A stretch of DNA of 64,000 nucleotides from Mycolicibacterium sp. CBMA 234 (GTDB lineage Bacteria; Actinomycetota; Actinomycetes; Mycobacteriales; Mycobacteriaceae): the NCBI RefSeq assembly GCF_009729415.1, contig NZ_MPKW01000018.1, positions 486,621-550,620 on the forward strand. The letters run 5' to 3'. The translations under genes and the position numbers were made by a program. Shown piece after piece: positions 18,000 through 27,889 of this stretch. Positions within the stretch are counted from its first letter, which is position 1; every line of letters begins with the position of its first letter. Below the pieces are notes generated by a model, which did no database searches, was not told the DNA's origin, and worked only from the letters and a program-made list of their open reading frames with translations.

Positions 18000-18749
18000 G
18001 TGCCAGTGGATCAGCAGTCACCCGACAGGGTTGTGAGCAGGGAAGACGCCATCGGCCCGGAGGCGCGGCTGTCGTGGCTGTTGTCGTGGTTGGCGGGCAT
18101 GATCGGCGCGGTCGCGTTCCTGCACAGTGCCGGCTACTTCGTCACCTTCATGACCGGCAACACCGAACGCGCCGTGCTCGGCTGGTTCGACGTCGCGAAG
18201 CGTCAGGAGATTGCCGGTGCGGGACCGGAGGCGGCGCTGTCGTTGATGGCGGCGTTCATCCTGGGCGTGTTCGTGGCGTCGGTCATGCGGCGCAAGTTCT
18301 GGACGAAGCAGAACCACCCGCACGGGGCCGTCGCGCTGACCACCGTTGCGCTGTTGGTGGCGGCCGTTTTCGAGTTGATCGAGGACGGCTGGGATTTCCA
18401 AGATGTCGACTTCGACGGAATCTTGATGGTCTGTTTTGCAGTCGGCGCGTTGAACACCAGCTTCGTCAAGCGCGGCGAAGTGGCGGTGCCGCTCAGCTAC
18501 GTCACCGGAACCATCGTCAAGCTGGGGCAGGGGCTGGAGCGTCACTTGGTCGGTGACGGCACGGTCTTCGACTGGCTGGGGTACCTCGCATTGTTGTCGT
18601 CGTTCATGGTTGGCGCCGCAGTGGGCGGAGTGCTGGCCGATCTGATCACCGGTCCTCAGCTCATCGGTGCGGTCGGATTGATCTGCGCCGCAACGACAAT
18701 CGTCACGTTCTTCCATTCGGACCGCAGACATAAGGAACCGGTGGCCTGA
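18000..18749 (+). CDS. DUF1275 (YoaK-type) membrane protein
   Basis: 249 residues with about six membrane segments and the DUF1275 hallmarks GYFVTFMTGNTERAV near residue 42 and SYVTGTIVKLGQGL near 165. Function unknown in this family. GTG start at 18000 or the second GTG at 18006, which fits a leaderless promoter better. It ends just before a strong hairpin shared with the convergent DUF2631 gene. It starts 56 bases after the ferric-binding protein gene; no iron box of its own was seen. Confidence 0.8.
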   Translation: MPVDQQSPDRVVSREDAIGPEARLSWLLSWLAGMIGAVAFLHSAGYFVTFMTGNTERAVLGWFDVAKRQEIAGAGPEAALSLMAAFILGVFVASVMRRKFWTKQNHPHGAVALTTVALLVAAVFELIEDGWDFQDVDFDGILMVCFAVGALNTSFVKRGEVAVPLSYVTGTIVKLGQGLERHLVGDGTVFDWLGYLALLSSFMVGAAVGGVLADLITGPQLIGAVGLICAATTIVTFFHSDRRHKEPVA

Positions 18750-18757
18750 AGTCGGCC

Positions 18758-18803
18758 AACGGAAAAGGCCACGAGCTCCGCAGAGTTCGTGGCCTTTTCC
18801 GTT
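18758..18803. terminator. Bidirectional intrinsic-type terminator
   Basis: Perfect 17-bp arms, AACGGAAAAGGCCACGA (18758-18774) and TCGTGGCCTTTTCCGTT (18787-18803), with a 12-base loop. It lies between convergent genes ending at 18749 and 18812. The internal TTTT and AAAA runs serve both strands. Confidence 0.85.
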
Positions 18804-18811
18804 GATCGGGG

Positions 18812-19066
18812 TTAGCGGATCCAGCCGCCGCGCCGCAGCCACCAGCCGCGGATCACGATGGTGAACAGCAGGATGGAGAACCCGATGAGCCAGGCGTCCT
18901 CGACGTGGCCGACGTGGTTACCGCGCAGCATCACCAGCAGGAAGATGGCGGACAAGATGCCACCGGTCTGGATGACGCCGCGGTTCATCTTGGACCAGCC
19001 CCACTCAGCGGAGGGGACGTCTTCGACATCGACGCCGGTGCTTCGTTCGACCTCGGTGGTGGCCAC
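18812..19066 (-). CDS. DUF2631 small membrane protein (Rv2876-like)
   Basis: 84 residues with two membrane segments (about 32-48 and 58-74) and a basic C-terminus [10 protein letters not shown], the DUF2631 pattern found in mycobacteria; position near dxr fits Rv2876. Start ATG at 19066 follows AAGGAG on the minus strand. Function unknown. Confidence 0.82.
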   Translation of the reverse strand: MATTEVERSTGVDVEDVPSAEWGWSKMNRGVIQTGGILSAIFLLVMLRGNHVGHVEDAWLIGFSILLFTIVIRGWWLRRGGWIR

Positions 19067-19130
19067 GGTTACTCCTTAACGATCCGATGGATTGCCGACA
19101 TTGTTGCATACGACGCTCCGTCGTAGTCGC

Positions 19131-19176
19131 ACGACGATCAAGCGGCGAGGGACGAGCCGCGTTGAGGAGTGCGGCA
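19131..19176 (+). repeat. Copy B of the dispersed intergenic repeat
   Basis: Starts ACGACGATCAAGCGGCGAGG and ends GTTGAGGAGTGCGGCA. It is in tandem with copy C at a 61-bp period; the region 19067-19312 otherwise holds only the operator sites of the downstream gene. Confidence 0.85.
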
Positions 19177-19191
19177 CATAGATGTAGTCGC

Positions 19192-19237
19192 GCGACGATC
19201 AAGCGGCGAGGGACGAGCCGCGTTGAGGAGTGCGGCA
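19192..19237 (+). repeat. Copy C of the dispersed intergenic repeat
   Basis: Essentially identical to copy B, including flanking (A/G)TAGATGTAGT bases, so the 61-bp unit including flank was duplicated in tandem. Confidence 0.85.
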
Positions 19238-19260
19238 CGTAGATGTAGTTGCTTCATGCG

Positions 19261-19313
19261 TGGTGTCAGAATGATGGTTGCGGTGACACCATTGTGGTGT
19301 CATATTGGTGTCA
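19261..19313. promoter_or_regulatory. Operator cluster: four TGGTGTCA half-sites
   Basis: TGGTGTCA occurs at 19261-19268, 19295-19302 and 19306-19313 (plus) and 19284-19291 (minus). The middle pair forms the perfect palindrome TGACACCATTGTGGTGTCA (19284-19302). The last half-site touches the ATG of the downstream ribbon-helix-helix gene, and two plus copies are 11 bases apart, about one helical turn, as ribbon-helix-helix proteins often require. Confidence 0.7.
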
Positions 19314-19819
19314 TGGATCTGCAACCGTACGTCGACGGGGTTCGGCTGGAGTTGGAAATCGCCGCTGCGGCCGGCGGTGCTGAAGCGGCCGAACTTGCCG
19401 AACGGCTCAGTGCGCCACTCGATTCCGCGCTGCGCCTGGCGTTGCTCGAGGCGCTATCCGAAGCGGCTGAGCACATCACGCGCGAGTTGGCGCCCGGTTC
19501 GGTCGAGGTGCGATTGCGAGGCCGCGACCCGGAATTCGTGGTGGCCGGGGTGCCGGCGGACGCCGACCCCAACCCGCGGGTCGATGCAGATGCGGATCTT
19601 GCCGACGGCGCCTTCGCTGCGTCTGCCGGCGACGACGGCGGTACCTGGCGGGTGACGCTCCGGCTGCCCGAGGGGCTACGCGGCGGCGTGGATGCCGCGG
19701 CACGACGTGACGGGCTGTCGGTCAACGCCTGGCTGGTACGCGCCGTCGGGGCCGCATTGGGCGGTCCGTCGCCGCGCGATCGCAAGCGCGGCAACACCGT
19801 CACCGGCTGGGTCCGCTGA
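19313..19819 (+). CDS. Ribbon-helix-helix (Arc/HicB-C-like) regulator with N-terminal helical domain
   Basis: 168 residues from ATG 19313. The C-terminal 45 residues, WRVTLRLPEGLRGGVDAAA then DGLSVNAWLVRAVGAAL (about 112-146), have the strand-helix-helix pattern of Arc/HicB-type DNA-binding domains. The N-terminal part is helical and rich in Ala and Glu, possibly an oligomerisation domain. The gene starts at the last of four TGGTGTCA half-sites, so autoregulation is likely. The next gene, a DUF4097 protein, starts 34 bases downstream. No toxin-like RNase partner is visible. Confidence 0.65.
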   Translation: MDLQPYVDGVRLELEIAAAAGGAEAAELAERLSAPLDSALRLALLEALSEAAEHITRELAPGSVEVRLRGRDPEFVVAGVPADADPNPRVDADADLADGAFAASAGDDGGTWRVTLRLPEGLRGGVDAAARRDGLSVNAWLVRAVGAALGGPSPRDRKRGNTVTGWVR

Positions 19820-19853
19820 CCAGAGACAAAACGCACACCAAAAGGAGAGAACA

Positions 19854-20654
19854 ATGCGAACTTTTCCGACGCCCGATCCCATTGCCGTTTCGATCGAACT
19901 CGGCGCCGGCGCGGTGCGCGTCTGTGCCACCGACCGGGATGACACCGAGGTGCAGGTCTCGCCTCGCGACCCGATGCGGCCGGCCGACGTCCGTGCGGCA
20001 GAGCAGGCGCACGTCGACTTCTCCCACGGCGCGCTGACCGTCGTCGTCGGCCGGAAGCTGCTGTCGCTGGGTCGCGGTGCAGTCAACGTCGACATCGCAT
20101 TGCCGGCGCAATCCACGTTTTCGGTCGCGGTGGCTTCCGCGGACCTGCAGATCGCCGGAACCGCGGCGGACTGCCGGTTCAACGCTGCCAGCGGGAGCGC
20201 TGTCTTCGACTCGGTGGAGGGAAACCTCAAGGCGGCCACGGCTTCTGGTGACATCACCGTGCACCGCCTGCTCGGCAACGCCACCGTATCGACGGCATCG
20301 GGGGACGTGTCGATCGACGGGATGGACGGCACCCTGAAGTTTCAGGCAGCCAGTGGTGCGGCGACTGTCGGGATCTTGCGCGGCACTGTGACCAGCCGGA
20401 CCGCCTCCGGTTCGCTGACGGTGACCGGCGCGGAGTCGGGAGCGGTGTCCGTCGCGACAGCCAGCGGCCGCGTCGAGGTCGGCATTGCGCAGGGGACCGC
20501 TGCGAATCTCGACCTGGATAGTCGGTCGGGAATCGTGCACAGCGATCTGGCTCCAGCCGCCGGTCCCGAGCACGATGACCGGCGCCTCACGGTGCATGCC
20601 CGGACGGCATCCGGGGATATCGCGATCCGGCGCGCCACTTCGGTGCCGGCCTGA
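19854..20654 (+). CDS. DUF4097 beta-strand repeat protein
   Basis: 266 residues, ATG after AAAGGAGAG. Six spaced copies of a T/A-ASG(D/S/R) beta-turn motif, for example [29 protein letters not shown] and [10 protein letters not shown], mark a right-handed beta-solenoid of the DUF4097 family. No signal peptide or membrane segment is seen, so it appears cytosolic. Co-transcribed with the ribbon-helix-helix gene. Function unknown; relatives lie beside stress or envelope regulators in other bacteria. Confidence 0.8.
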   Translation: MRTFPTPDPIAVSIELGAGAVRVCATDRDDTEVQVSPRDPMRPADVRAAEQAHVDFSHGALTVVVGRKLLSLGRGAVNVDIALPAQSTFSVAVASADLQIAGTAADCRFNAASGSAVFDSVEGNLKAATASGDITVHRLLGNATVSTASGDVSIDGMDGTLKFQAASGAATVGILRGTVTSRTASGSLTVTGAESGAVSVATASGRVEVGIAQGTAANLDLDSRSGIVHSDLAPAAGPEHDDRRLTVHARTASGDIAIRRATSVPA

Positions 20655-20752
20655 CGCCAGCGCGCAGTCGCACCGCGCCCCTTTCACCCTCATGTGGCGG
20701 CGCACACCACCCGCACAAGCCGACCACTGACGCCGAAGCGCCGATCGGGCGG

Positions 20753-20758
20753 CACAAT
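20753..20758 (+). promoter_or_regulatory. Possible -10 element of dxr
   Basis: CACAAT lies six bases before the GTG start of dxr; spacing fits a leaderless transcript though the hexamer is a weak match to TANNNT. Confidence 0.35.
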
Positions 20759-20764
20759 AGAGAC

Positions 20765-21916
20765 GTGAGTGAGCGGCTACGAGTCCTGGTGCTCGGCAGT
20801 ACCGGGTCGATCGGTACCCAGGCCCTGGAGGTGATCGCCGCCAACCCGGACCGGTTCGAGATCGTCGGCCTGGCAGCCGGCGGCGGCAACGCCGAACTGC
20901 TGGCCCGGCAGAGCGCGGAGACCGGCGTCACCAACGTGGCGGTGGCTGACCCGGATGCGGCAGTCGAGGCCACCTACCGCGGAGCGGACGCGGCGACGCA
21001 GCTGGTCGAGGAGACCCAGGCGGACGTCGTACTGAATGCACTGGTCGGTGCGCTGGGACTGAAGCCGACGCTGGCCGCGCTGCAATCGGGCGCCCGGCTG
21101 GCCCTGGCGAACAAGGAGTCGCTGGTCGCGGGTGGTCCGCTGGTGCTCAAAGCAGCCCAGCCCGGACAGATCGTCCCCGTCGACTCGGAACATTCAGCGC
21201 TGGCCCAGTGCCTGCGCGGCGGCACCGGCGACGAGGTGGCTCGGCTGGTGCTCACCGCGTCGGGCGGGCCGTTCCGCGGCTGGGCCGCCAAAGACCTGGA
21301 GAACGTCACGCCTGAGCAGGCGGGCGCCCATCCGACCTGGTCGATGGGCCCGATGAACACCCTCAACTCGGCGTCCATGGTCAACAAAGGCCTGGAGCTC
21401 ATCGAGACGCACCTGCTGTTCGGCATCGAGTACGACCGCATTGACGTCGTGGTGCACCCGCAGTCCATCGTGCATTCGATGGTCACCTTTACCGACGGCT
21501 CCACGCTGGCGCAGGCCAGCCCGCCGGACATGAAGCTGCCCATCGCGCTGGCATTGGGCTGGCCGGCCCGGGTGCCCGGAGCAGCCCTGGCCTGCGACTG
21601 GACCACCGCCTCGACCTGGGAATTCGAGCCGCTGGACGACGCCGTGTTCCCCGCGGTACGGCTGGCGCGCGAGGCCGGCACCCGAGGTGGCTGCCTGACC
21701 GCGGTCTACAACGCCGCCAACGAAGAGGCCGCGGCAGCGTTCCTCGACGGCCGTATCCGGTTCCCGGCGATCGTGCGGACCGTCGCCGATGTGCTGGGCG
21801 CTGCGGATCAGTGGGCCGCCGAACCCAGTACCGTGGATGACGTACTTGATGCGCAGGATTGGGCCCGGGACCGGGCACGGCGCACCATCGCACAGGAGGT
21901 TGTGCCCGCCCGATGA
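20765..21916 (+). CDS. dxr: 1-deoxy-D-xylulose 5-phosphate reductoisomerase
   Basis: Second enzyme of the MEP isoprenoid pathway, NADPH-dependent, in the cytoplasm. 383 residues, GTG start. N-terminal NADPH motif [13 protein letters not shown] near residue 9; [11 protein letters not shown] near 114; metal-site VDSEHSAL near 139; flexible-loop and substrate segments SGGPFRGW and [17 protein letters not shown] near 198-214. Its stop overlaps the rip1 start (ATGA), and ispG of the same pathway follows rip1. Confidence 0.97.
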   Translation: MSERLRVLVLGSTGSIGTQALEVIAANPDRFEIVGLAAGGGNAELLARQSAETGVTNVAVADPDAAVEATYRGADAATQLVEETQADVVLNALVGALGLKPTLAALQSGARLALANKESLVAGGPLVLKAAQPGQIVPVDSEHSALAQCLRGGTGDEVARLVLTASGGPFRGWAAKDLENVTPEQAGAHPTWSMGPMNTLNSASMVNKGLELIETHLLFGIEYDRIDVVVHPQSIVHSMVTFTDGSTLAQASPPDMKLPIALALGWPARVPGAALACDWTTASTWEFEPLDDAVFPAVRLAREAGTRGGCLTAVYNAANEEAAAAFLDGRIRFPAIVRTVADVLGAADQWAAEPSTVDDVLDAQDWARDRARRTIAQEVVPAR

Positions 21917-23148
21917 TGTTTGTGATCGGCATTCTGCTCTTCGCGCTGGCCATTTTGGTGTCGGTGGCTCTGCACGAGTGCGGCCACATGTGGGTCGCCC
22001 GGGCGACCGGCATGAAGGTGCGGCGCTACTTCGTCGGCTTCGGCCCGACGCTGTGGTCCACGCACCGGCCAAACCGGCTCGGCTCGACCGAGTACGGCCT
22101 CAAAGCCGTCCCGCTGGGCGGCTTCTGCGACATCGCCGGCATGACGTCGGTCGACGAGATCGCGCCCGAGGACGAACCCCACGCGATGTACAAGCAGAAG
22201 GTGTGGAAGCGCGTCGCGGTGCTGTTCGCCGGACCGGCCATGAACTTCATCATCGGGCTCGTCCTGATCTACAGCATCGCGGTGATGTGGGGCCTGCCCA
22301 ATCTGCACCCGAACACCTCCGCGGTGATCGGCGAGACCGCTTGTGTCGCACCGCAAATCTCCAAGACCGGGGACGATCCGTTCGGTCCGTGTCCGCATCC
22401 GGGGGCCGGGCCCGCCGCGGCGGCCGGGCTGAAGTCGGGTGACACCGTCATCGAGGTCGGTGGCAAGCCGGTGAGCACCTTCGAGGAGATGGCCAAGGTC
22501 ATCCGTACCCTCAACGGTCCGGTGCCGATCGTCTACGAGCGCGCCGGCCAGAAGCTCACCACCACGGTCGCCGTCGAGCAGACACAGCGCTTCGCATCGA
22601 AGGATGCCGCCGCAACGTCCTCGGTGGGCGCCATCGGCGTCACCGCCGCCCAGCAGGCCGGCCCGACGCACTACAACGTGCTGACCGCAGTGCCCGCCAC
22701 GTTCACCTTCACCGGCGATCTGACCGTCGAGCTCGGCAAGTCGTTGGCGAAGATTCCGACCAAGGTGGGTGCGCTGGTGCACTCCATCGGCGGCGGCACC
22801 CGTGACCCGGAGACGCCCATCAGCGTCGTCGGAGCCAGCATCATCGGCGGCGACACCGTCGACCACGGGCTGTGGGTGATGTTCTGGTTCTTCCTGGCGC
22901 AGCTGAACTTCGTGTTGGGCGCCATCAACCTGCTGCCGCTGCTGCCGTTCGACGGTGGCCACATCGCGGTCGCGGTGTTCGAGAAGATCCGCAACATGGT
23001 CCGCGCGTCGCGCGGCAAGGTGGCCGCGGCGCCGGTGAACTACCTGAAGCTGATGCCGGCCACCTACGTGGTGCTTGTGGTGGTCGGTGGCTACATGCTG
23101 CTGACCGTGACGGCAGACCTTGTGAACCCCATTCGAATCTTCCAATAG
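21913..23148 (+). CDS. rip1: Site-2 intramembrane metalloprotease
   Basis: 411 residues. Zinc-binding HECGH in the first membrane segment near residue 22, a PDZ domain (about 150-235) and the second active-site motif LLPFDGGHI near 350, as in RseP/Rip1. In M. tuberculosis Rip1 cuts anti-sigma factors and PBP3. Start ATGATG at 21913 overlaps the dxr stop. Followed by ispG after nine bases, giving a dxr-rip1-ispG operon. Confidence 0.96.
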   Translation: MMFVIGILLFALAILVSVALHECGHMWVARATGMKVRRYFVGFGPTLWSTHRPNRLGSTEYGLKAVPLGGFCDIAGMTSVDEIAPEDEPHAMYKQKVWKRVAVLFAGPAMNFIIGLVLIYSIAVMWGLPNLHPNTSAVIGETACVAPQISKTGDDPFGPCPHPGAGPAAAAGLKSGDTVIEVGGKPVSTFEEMAKVIRTLNGPVPIVYERAGQKLTTTVAVEQTQRFASKDAAATSSVGAIGVTAAQQAGPTHYNVLTAVPATFTFTGDLTVELGKSLAKIPTKVGALVHSIGGGTRDPETPISVVGASIIGGDTVDHGLWVMFWFFLAQLNFVLGAINLLPLLPFDGGHIAVAVFEKIRNMVRASRGKVAAAPVNYLKLMPATYVVLVVVGGYMLLTVTADLVNPIRIFQ

Positions 23149-23157
23149 GAGACCGTG

Positions 23158-24324
23158 ATGACCTCCATCGGTTTGGGCATGCCGGGCGTCGGCAGCGAGC
23201 CGCCCGCCCCGCCGACCCTCGCACCGCGCCGTCAGACCCGGCAGCTCATGGTGCGCGACGTCGGCGTCGGCAGCGACTACCCGATTGCCGTGCAGTCGAT
23301 GTGCACCACCAAGACGCACGACATCAACGCGACGCTGCAGCAGATCGCCGAGTTGACCGCGTCGGGCTGTGACATCGTGCGCGTGGCCTGTCCGCGGCAG
23401 GAAGACGCCGACGCGCTGGCCGAGATTGCCCGGCACAGCCAAATCCCGGTGATCGCCGACATCCACTTCCAGCCCAAGTACATTTTCGCGGCCATTGACG
23501 CCGGTTGTGCCGCAGTGCGCGTCAACCCGGGCAACATCAAGGAGTTCGACGGCCGGGTCAAGGAGGTCGCCAAGGCGGCCGGTGCCGCCGGCGTCCCGAT
23601 CCGCATCGGCGTCAACGCCGGCTCGCTGGACCCTCGGCTGCTGGAGAAGTACGGGAAGGCCACGCCCGAGGCGCTGGTCGAGTCGGCGCTGTGGGAGGCC
23701 TCGCTGTTCGAGGAGCACGGCTTCGGCGACATCAAGATCAGCGTCAAGCACAACGACCCGGTGATCATGGTGGAGGCCTACCGCCAACTGGCCGCCAAGT
23801 GCGACTACCCGCTGCACCTCGGCGTCACCGAGGCCGGCCCGGCGTTCCAGGGCACCATCAAGAGCGCCGTCGCGTTCGGGGCGCTGCTGAGCGAAGGTAT
23901 CGGTGACACCATCCGGGTCTCGCTGTCCGCGCCGCCGGTCGAAGAGGTCAAGGTCGGCAACCAAATCCTGGAGTCGCTGAACCTGCGGCCACGTGGTCTG
24001 GAGATCGTGTCCTGCCCGTCGTGTGGCCGGGCGCAGGTCGATGTGTACAAGCTGGCCAACGCGGTGACGGCCGGGCTTGACGGGCTCGACGTCCCGCTGC
24101 GCGTCGCCGTCATGGGGTGCGTGGTGAACGGACCGGGCGAGGCTCGGGAAGCCGATCTGGGCGTCGCGTCGGGCAACGGCAAGGGCCAGATTTTCGTGCG
24201 TGGCGAGGTCATCAAGACCGTGCCCGAATCGCAGATCGTCGAGACCCTGATCGAAGAGGCCATGCGAATCGCGGCCGAGTCGGGAACCGATGCGAGCGGT
24301 TCGCCGGTGGTGACCGTAAGCTGA
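23158..24324 (+). CDS. ispG: 4-hydroxy-3-methylbut-2-enyl diphosphate synthase (flavodoxin)
   Basis: Penultimate enzyme of the MEP pathway (GcpE), an iron-sulfur protein. 388 residues; ATG 23158 follows AGGAG by six bases (GTG 23155 also possible). N-terminal barrel block [24 protein letters not shown] near 130, and the [4Fe-4S] cysteines in SCPSCGR (near 283-286) and [12 protein letters not shown] (near 318). Operon with dxr and rip1. Confidence 0.97.
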   Translation: MTSIGLGMPGVGSEPPAPPTLAPRRQTRQLMVRDVGVGSDYPIAVQSMCTTKTHDINATLQQIAELTASGCDIVRVACPRQEDADALAEIARHSQIPVIADIHFQPKYIFAAIDAGCAAVRVNPGNIKEFDGRVKEVAKAAGAAGVPIRIGVNAGSLDPRLLEKYGKATPEALVESALWEASLFEEHGFGDIKISVKHNDPVIMVEAYRQLAAKCDYPLHLGVTEAGPAFQGTIKSAVAFGALLSEGIGDTIRVSLSAPPVEEVKVGNQILESLNLRPRGLEIVSCPSCGRAQVDVYKLANAVTAGLDGLDVPLRVAVMGCVVNGPGEAREADLGVASGNGKGQIFVRGEVIKTVPESQIVETLIEEAMRIAAESGTDASGSPVVTVS

Positions 24325-24409
24325 GCACAGTCCTGTGACTGCGGTCACCGGGTGCGTCCAGCAACTGCATCGGTCACATGACCGCTCACACTCGCTAGAA
24401 GGTCGGTGA

Positions 24410-25264
24410 ATGTCGGCACCTCCACTGTTCCGGATCGCAGACGCGCGCCGGGTATCAGTGGTGCGCGAAATTGCCCAGGTGCAGGAAGTCTTCGACGACG
24501 ATCCGGTGGGCACCTGCATGGTGGCCGCCCGCGTCGGTGACCACGGACTCGATCCGGTGGCCATTGGCGGCGAGCTCTGGACCCGCAATCGGCCGATTGA
24601 CTCGCTGTGCTTCGCCGGGGTGAACCTGATCCCGATGCGGGGGACCCCGGCCGACATGATCGTGTTCGCCGAGAAGGTGATGACCGCGCCGCGCCGGTGT
24701 TCGTCGTTGGTGGGCCGCGCCGAGTTGGTGCTGCCCATGTGGCAGCAATTGGCTCAGGCGTGGGGCCCAGCCCGTGAAGTCCGCGAATGCCAGCCGCTGT
24801 TGACGCTGTCGGGGCCTCCGCAATGCGCCATCGACCCGGCCGTCCGTCCGGTGCGGATGGATGAGTTGGATGCGTATCTCGTTGCGGCAGTGGACATGTT
24901 CATCGGTGAGGTCGGCGTCGACCCGCGCATGGGAGACGGTGGCCGCGGCTACCGCCGTCGGCTGGCCGGGCTGATCGCCGCCGGGCGGGCCTGGGCGCGC
25001 TTCGAAGGTGGCGAGGTCGTATTCAAGGCCGAGATCGGGGCGCAGACGTCGCGCGTCGGGCAGATTCAGGGCGTGTGGGTGCATCCGGACCGGCGGGGCG
25101 ACGGACTCGGCGCGTCGGGCACCGCGACGCTGGCGGCGGCCGTGCTGCACACCGGCCGGGTCGCCAGCTTGTACGTCAACGATTTCAACGGCCCGGCCCG
25201 GGCCATCTACCGGCGCATCGGATTCAGCCAATTGGGTACCTACGCAACGGTTTTGCTGGACTGA
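24410..25264 (+). CDS. GNAT family N-acetyltransferase with DUF4081 domain (Rv2867c-like)
   Basis: 284 residues. An N-terminal DUF4081-type domain (about 1-140) precedes a GNAT domain whose acetyl-CoA loop is WVHPDRRGDGLGASGT near residue 223 and whose C-terminal strand is YVNDFNGPARAIYRRIGF. Substrate unknown. Downstream of ispG in the same orientation, 85 bases apart, the position of Rv2867c. Confidence 0.88.
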   Translation: MSAPPLFRIADARRVSVVREIAQVQEVFDDDPVGTCMVAARVGDHGLDPVAIGGELWTRNRPIDSLCFAGVNLIPMRGTPADMIVFAEKVMTAPRRCSSLVGRAELVLPMWQQLAQAWGPAREVRECQPLLTLSGPPQCAIDPAVRPVRMDELDAYLVAAVDMFIGEVGVDPRMGDGGRGYRRRLAGLIAAGRAWARFEGGEVVFKAEIGAQTSRVGQIQGVWVHPDRRGDGLGASGTATLAAAVLHTGRVASLYVNDFNGPARAIYRRIGFSQLGTYATVLLD

Positions 25265-25459
25265 CGCTCGTCTGGGTGCCCCAAGACTGCTTCGGTGGCC
25301 AGCTGGCCGTTCATGCAGCAGCAGGGTTGCCGTCGCCGCGGCCCCATCGGTTGTCGTCCCAGTGCGTTCCGACACGTGCCGCAGTGCCGGGCGTGGATCT
25401 CACAAAACTGTCACGGTTGCGTCTCGGTGTGGCTCCGCGCCACCGGCTAGTCACACTTC

Positions 25460-25465
25460 TAACAT
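25460..25465 (+). promoter_or_regulatory. Likely -10 element of the PBP lipoprotein gene
   Basis: TAACAT lies eight bases before the ATG at 25474 and no ribosome-binding site is present, which fits a leaderless or near-leaderless transcript. The rest of 25265-25473 shows no gene. Confidence 0.5.
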
Positions 25466-25473
25466 CAGTCCCA

Positions 25474-27288
25474 ATGGCAACGCACACATCATCCGTTTCA
25501 CGCTCGGTCGCATTGGTGGCGGTTGTGGCGGTGGCAGGAGCGATGACGGCCTGCACCCCGAAGCCCAACGGGCCCGAGCCCACTGCGCAGGCGTTTTTCG
25601 CCGCACTGGGTCGAGGGGACACCGGTGCCGCCGCTGACCTGTCCGACAAACCCAACGACGCGCGCACCGCGATCAACCAGGCCTGGGCCGGTCTGCAGGC
25701 AACCAAGCTCGACGCGCAGGTGCTCGGTTCCAAATACACCCAGGACACCGGCAAGATCACCTACCAGTACACGTGGCATCTGCCGAAGGACCGCACCTGG
25801 GCCTACACCGGTCAGCTCAACATGATTCGGCAGGACGGTCGGTGGCAAGTCCGTTGGGGCAGTACCGATTTGCATCCGAATCTGGGGGAGCACCAGAGCT
25901 TCCAGCTGCGCGCTGATTCACCAGTTCGGGCCTCGGTCAACGAACTCGGCGGTACCAACGTTCTGGTACCTGGGTACCACTACAACTACGCGCTCAACGC
26001 GCGTAGCGCGGCCGGTGAGCTGATGCGGACCTCCCGCGTCGTCGCCGACACCCTGCGGCAGTTCGACAACACCATGGACGCCCAGCGCCTGGCTGAACAA
26101 GCCAGTTCGTCGACTGGTTCGTTGAACCTGATCACCTTGCGCGGGGAGGACAACGACAAGGTGTCGCCAGTTCTCGCCCACCTGCCGGGTGTGGTGATCA
26201 CCCCGCAGCCGGAAATGGTGCCCACCGATCCCCGGTTCGCGCCGGCGATCGTCGACGAGGTCAAGAAGCAAGTGGGCGATCAGCTGGTCGGACAATCCGG
26301 CTGGCGCGTGGTGAGCGTCAACCAGAACGGCGCCGACATCGACGTCCTCAATGAGGTGCCGGGGAAGCCGGCCGCGTCGGTCACCATCAGCCTCGATCGC
26401 AACGTGCAGAACGCCGCACAAGATGCGGTGAACATGGTCGGCCGCAAGGCCATGATCGTCGCGATCAAGCCGTCCACCGGAGAAATCCTGGCAGTGGCCC
26501 AGAATGCGGCCGCGGATACTGACGGTCCGACCGCCACCATGGGCCTGTACCCGCCCGGGTCGACGTTCAAGATCGTCACCGCCGGTGCTGCCATCGAAAC
26601 CGACATGGCCGGGCCCAACACACTGCTGGGTTGTCCGGGCACCATCGACATCGGGCAGCGCACCATCCCGAACTATGACCGGTTCGACCTCGGCGTGGTC
26701 CCGATGGCCAAGGCCTTTGCCAACTCGTGCAACACCACATTCGCCGAGCTGGCCAGCCGGATGCCGCCGCGGGCTCTGACCAACGCCGCCGCCCAATACG
26801 GTATCGGCGCGGATTACCAGGTCGCGGGCATCGACACGGTCACCGGGAAGGTGCCGCCCACGGTGAACCTGGCCGAGCGCACCGAGGATGGCTTCGGCCA
26901 GGGCAGGGTCTTGGTCAGCCCGTTCGGGATGGCGCTGGCGGCGGCGACCGTCGCGGCTGGGAAAACTCCGCTCCCGCAACTGATCGAGGGCCGCCCGACC
27001 ACGGTGTCCGGCAATACCGCTCCGATCACGCCGAAGATGCTCGACGGCCTGCGGCCCATGATGCAGCTGGTGGTTACGAACGGCACAGCCAAGGATCTGC
27101 GCGCCAGCGGCGACGTCCGTGGGAAGACCGGGGAGGCCGAGTTCCAGGGCGGTTCGCACGCTTGGTTCGCCGGATACCGCGGTGACATGGCCTTTGCGGC
27201 CCTGATCGTCGGTGGCGGCGGCTCGGAGACCGCGGTCCGGATGTCCCGCGACATGTTCAAAGGATTGCCGCCGGACTACCTCGCCTGA
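25474..27288 (+). CDS. Penicillin-binding lipoprotein (class B transpeptidase, Rv2864c-like)
   Basis: 604 residues. Lipoprotein signal with lipobox MTAC (Cys near residue 27), then a MecA-N/NTF2-like domain (about 35-150), a dimerisation domain, and a transpeptidase domain with the three penicillin-binding motifs: STFK near 369, SCN near 419, KTG near 551. Cross-links peptidoglycan outside the membrane; anchored by lipid rather than a membrane helix. Length agrees with remembered Rv2864c (603). Confidence 0.95.
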   Translation: MATHTSSVSRSVALVAVVAVAGAMTACTPKPNGPEPTAQAFFAALGRGDTGAAADLSDKPNDARTAINQAWAGLQATKLDAQVLGSKYTQDTGKITYQYTWHLPKDRTWAYTGQLNMIRQDGRWQVRWGSTDLHPNLGEHQSFQLRADSPVRASVNELGGTNVLVPGYHYNYALNARSAAGELMRTSRVVADTLRQFDNTMDAQRLAEQASSSTGSLNLITLRGEDNDKVSPVLAHLPGVVITPQPEMVPTDPRFAPAIVDEVKKQVGDQLVGQSGWRVVSVNQNGADIDVLNEVPGKPAASVTISLDRNVQNAAQDAVNMVGRKAMIVAIKPSTGEILAVAQNAAADTDGPTATMGLYPPGSTFKIVTAGAAIETDMAGPNTLLGCPGTIDIGQRTIPNYDRFDLGVVPMAKAFANSCNTTFAELASRMPPRALTNAAAQYGIGADYQVAGIDTVTGKVPPTVNLAERTEDGFGQGRVLVSPFGMALAAATVAAGKTPLPQLIEGRPTTVSGNTAPITPKMLDGLRPMMQLVVTNGTAKDLRASGDVRGKTGEAEFQGGSHAWFAGYRGDMAFAALIVGGGGSETAVRMSRDMFKGLPPDYLA

Positions 27289-27289
27289 G

Positions 27290-27295
27290 TAGCCT
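27290..27295 (+). promoter_or_regulatory. Likely -10 element of the DUF1707 gene
   Basis: TAGCCT, six bases before GTG 27302, fits a leaderless start; no ribosome-binding site is present. Confidence 0.5.
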
Positions 27296-27301
27296 GTCTA
27301 C

Positions 27302-27883
27302 GTGACTACCGGCGACGAGATCGCGGTGCTGCGCGTCTCCGACGCGGACCGCAACGGCACGCTCCGGCGGCTGCACAACGCAGTCGCTCTGGGGCTGATC
27401 GACATGAACGAGTTCTCCGAACGGTCCGCGCTGGTCGCGATGGCCCGTCAGCAGACCGACTTGGCGGTGCTCGTCGGTGATCTGCCCGCCCCGGGCGCCA
27501 TCGTGACGGCCGCGACCGACCGGGTCGAGTTGCGTGGCGTGATGGGGTCATTGAGGCGCCAAGGGGAATGGGTGGTGCCCACCCGGTTGGCGCTGGTCCG
27601 CCGGGTCGGATCGATCGACCTGGACCTGACGCGCGCCCGATTCGGCGGACCCATCGTGGTGATCGAACTCGATCTGAAGTTCAGTTCCCTGGAATTGCGG
27701 CTGCCCGAGGGGGCCAGCGCATCCATCGACGACGTCGAGGTCGCCGTTGGCAGCGCCACCGACCACCGTAAGGACGCCCGGTCCGAGGGGACGCCGCACG
27801 TCATCCTCACCGGACGCGTCGTCTTCGGATCGGTCGACATCCGGGGTCCGCGCCGGTCGTGGTTCGGGCGCGGCGACCGCTAG
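27302..27883 (+). CDS. DUF1707 protein with LiaF-like C-terminal domain
   Basis: 193 residues, GTG start. N-terminal DUF1707 (about 8-60, LRVSDADRNGTLRRLHNAV ... EFSERSALV), a short helical domain common in actinobacteria, followed by a beta-rich region (about 75-185) resembling the cell-wall-active antibiotic response domain. No membrane segment. Function unknown; position between a penicillin-binding protein gene and mapB does not define it. Confidence 0.8.
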   Translation: MTTGDEIAVLRVSDADRNGTLRRLHNAVALGLIDMNEFSERSALVAMARQQTDLAVLVGDLPAPGAIVTAATDRVELRGVMGSLRRQGEWVVPTRLALVRRVGSIDLDLTRARFGGPIVVIELDLKFSSLELRLPEGASASIDDVEVAVGSATDHRKDARSEGTPHVILTGRVVFGSVDIRGPRRSWFGRGDR

Positions 27884-27889
27884 CTCGCC

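Noticed and set aside
19313..20654. Classical toxin-antitoxin pair
   Set aside because: The regulator looks antitoxin-like, but the second protein is a DUF4097 beta-solenoid without RNase or kinase-type toxin motifs.
21808..24738. 976-codon minus-strand open frame opposite dxr, rip1 and ispG
   Set aside because: Composition is the Arg/Gly/His-rich pattern of high-GC antisense; the plus strand carries three complete conserved enzymes.
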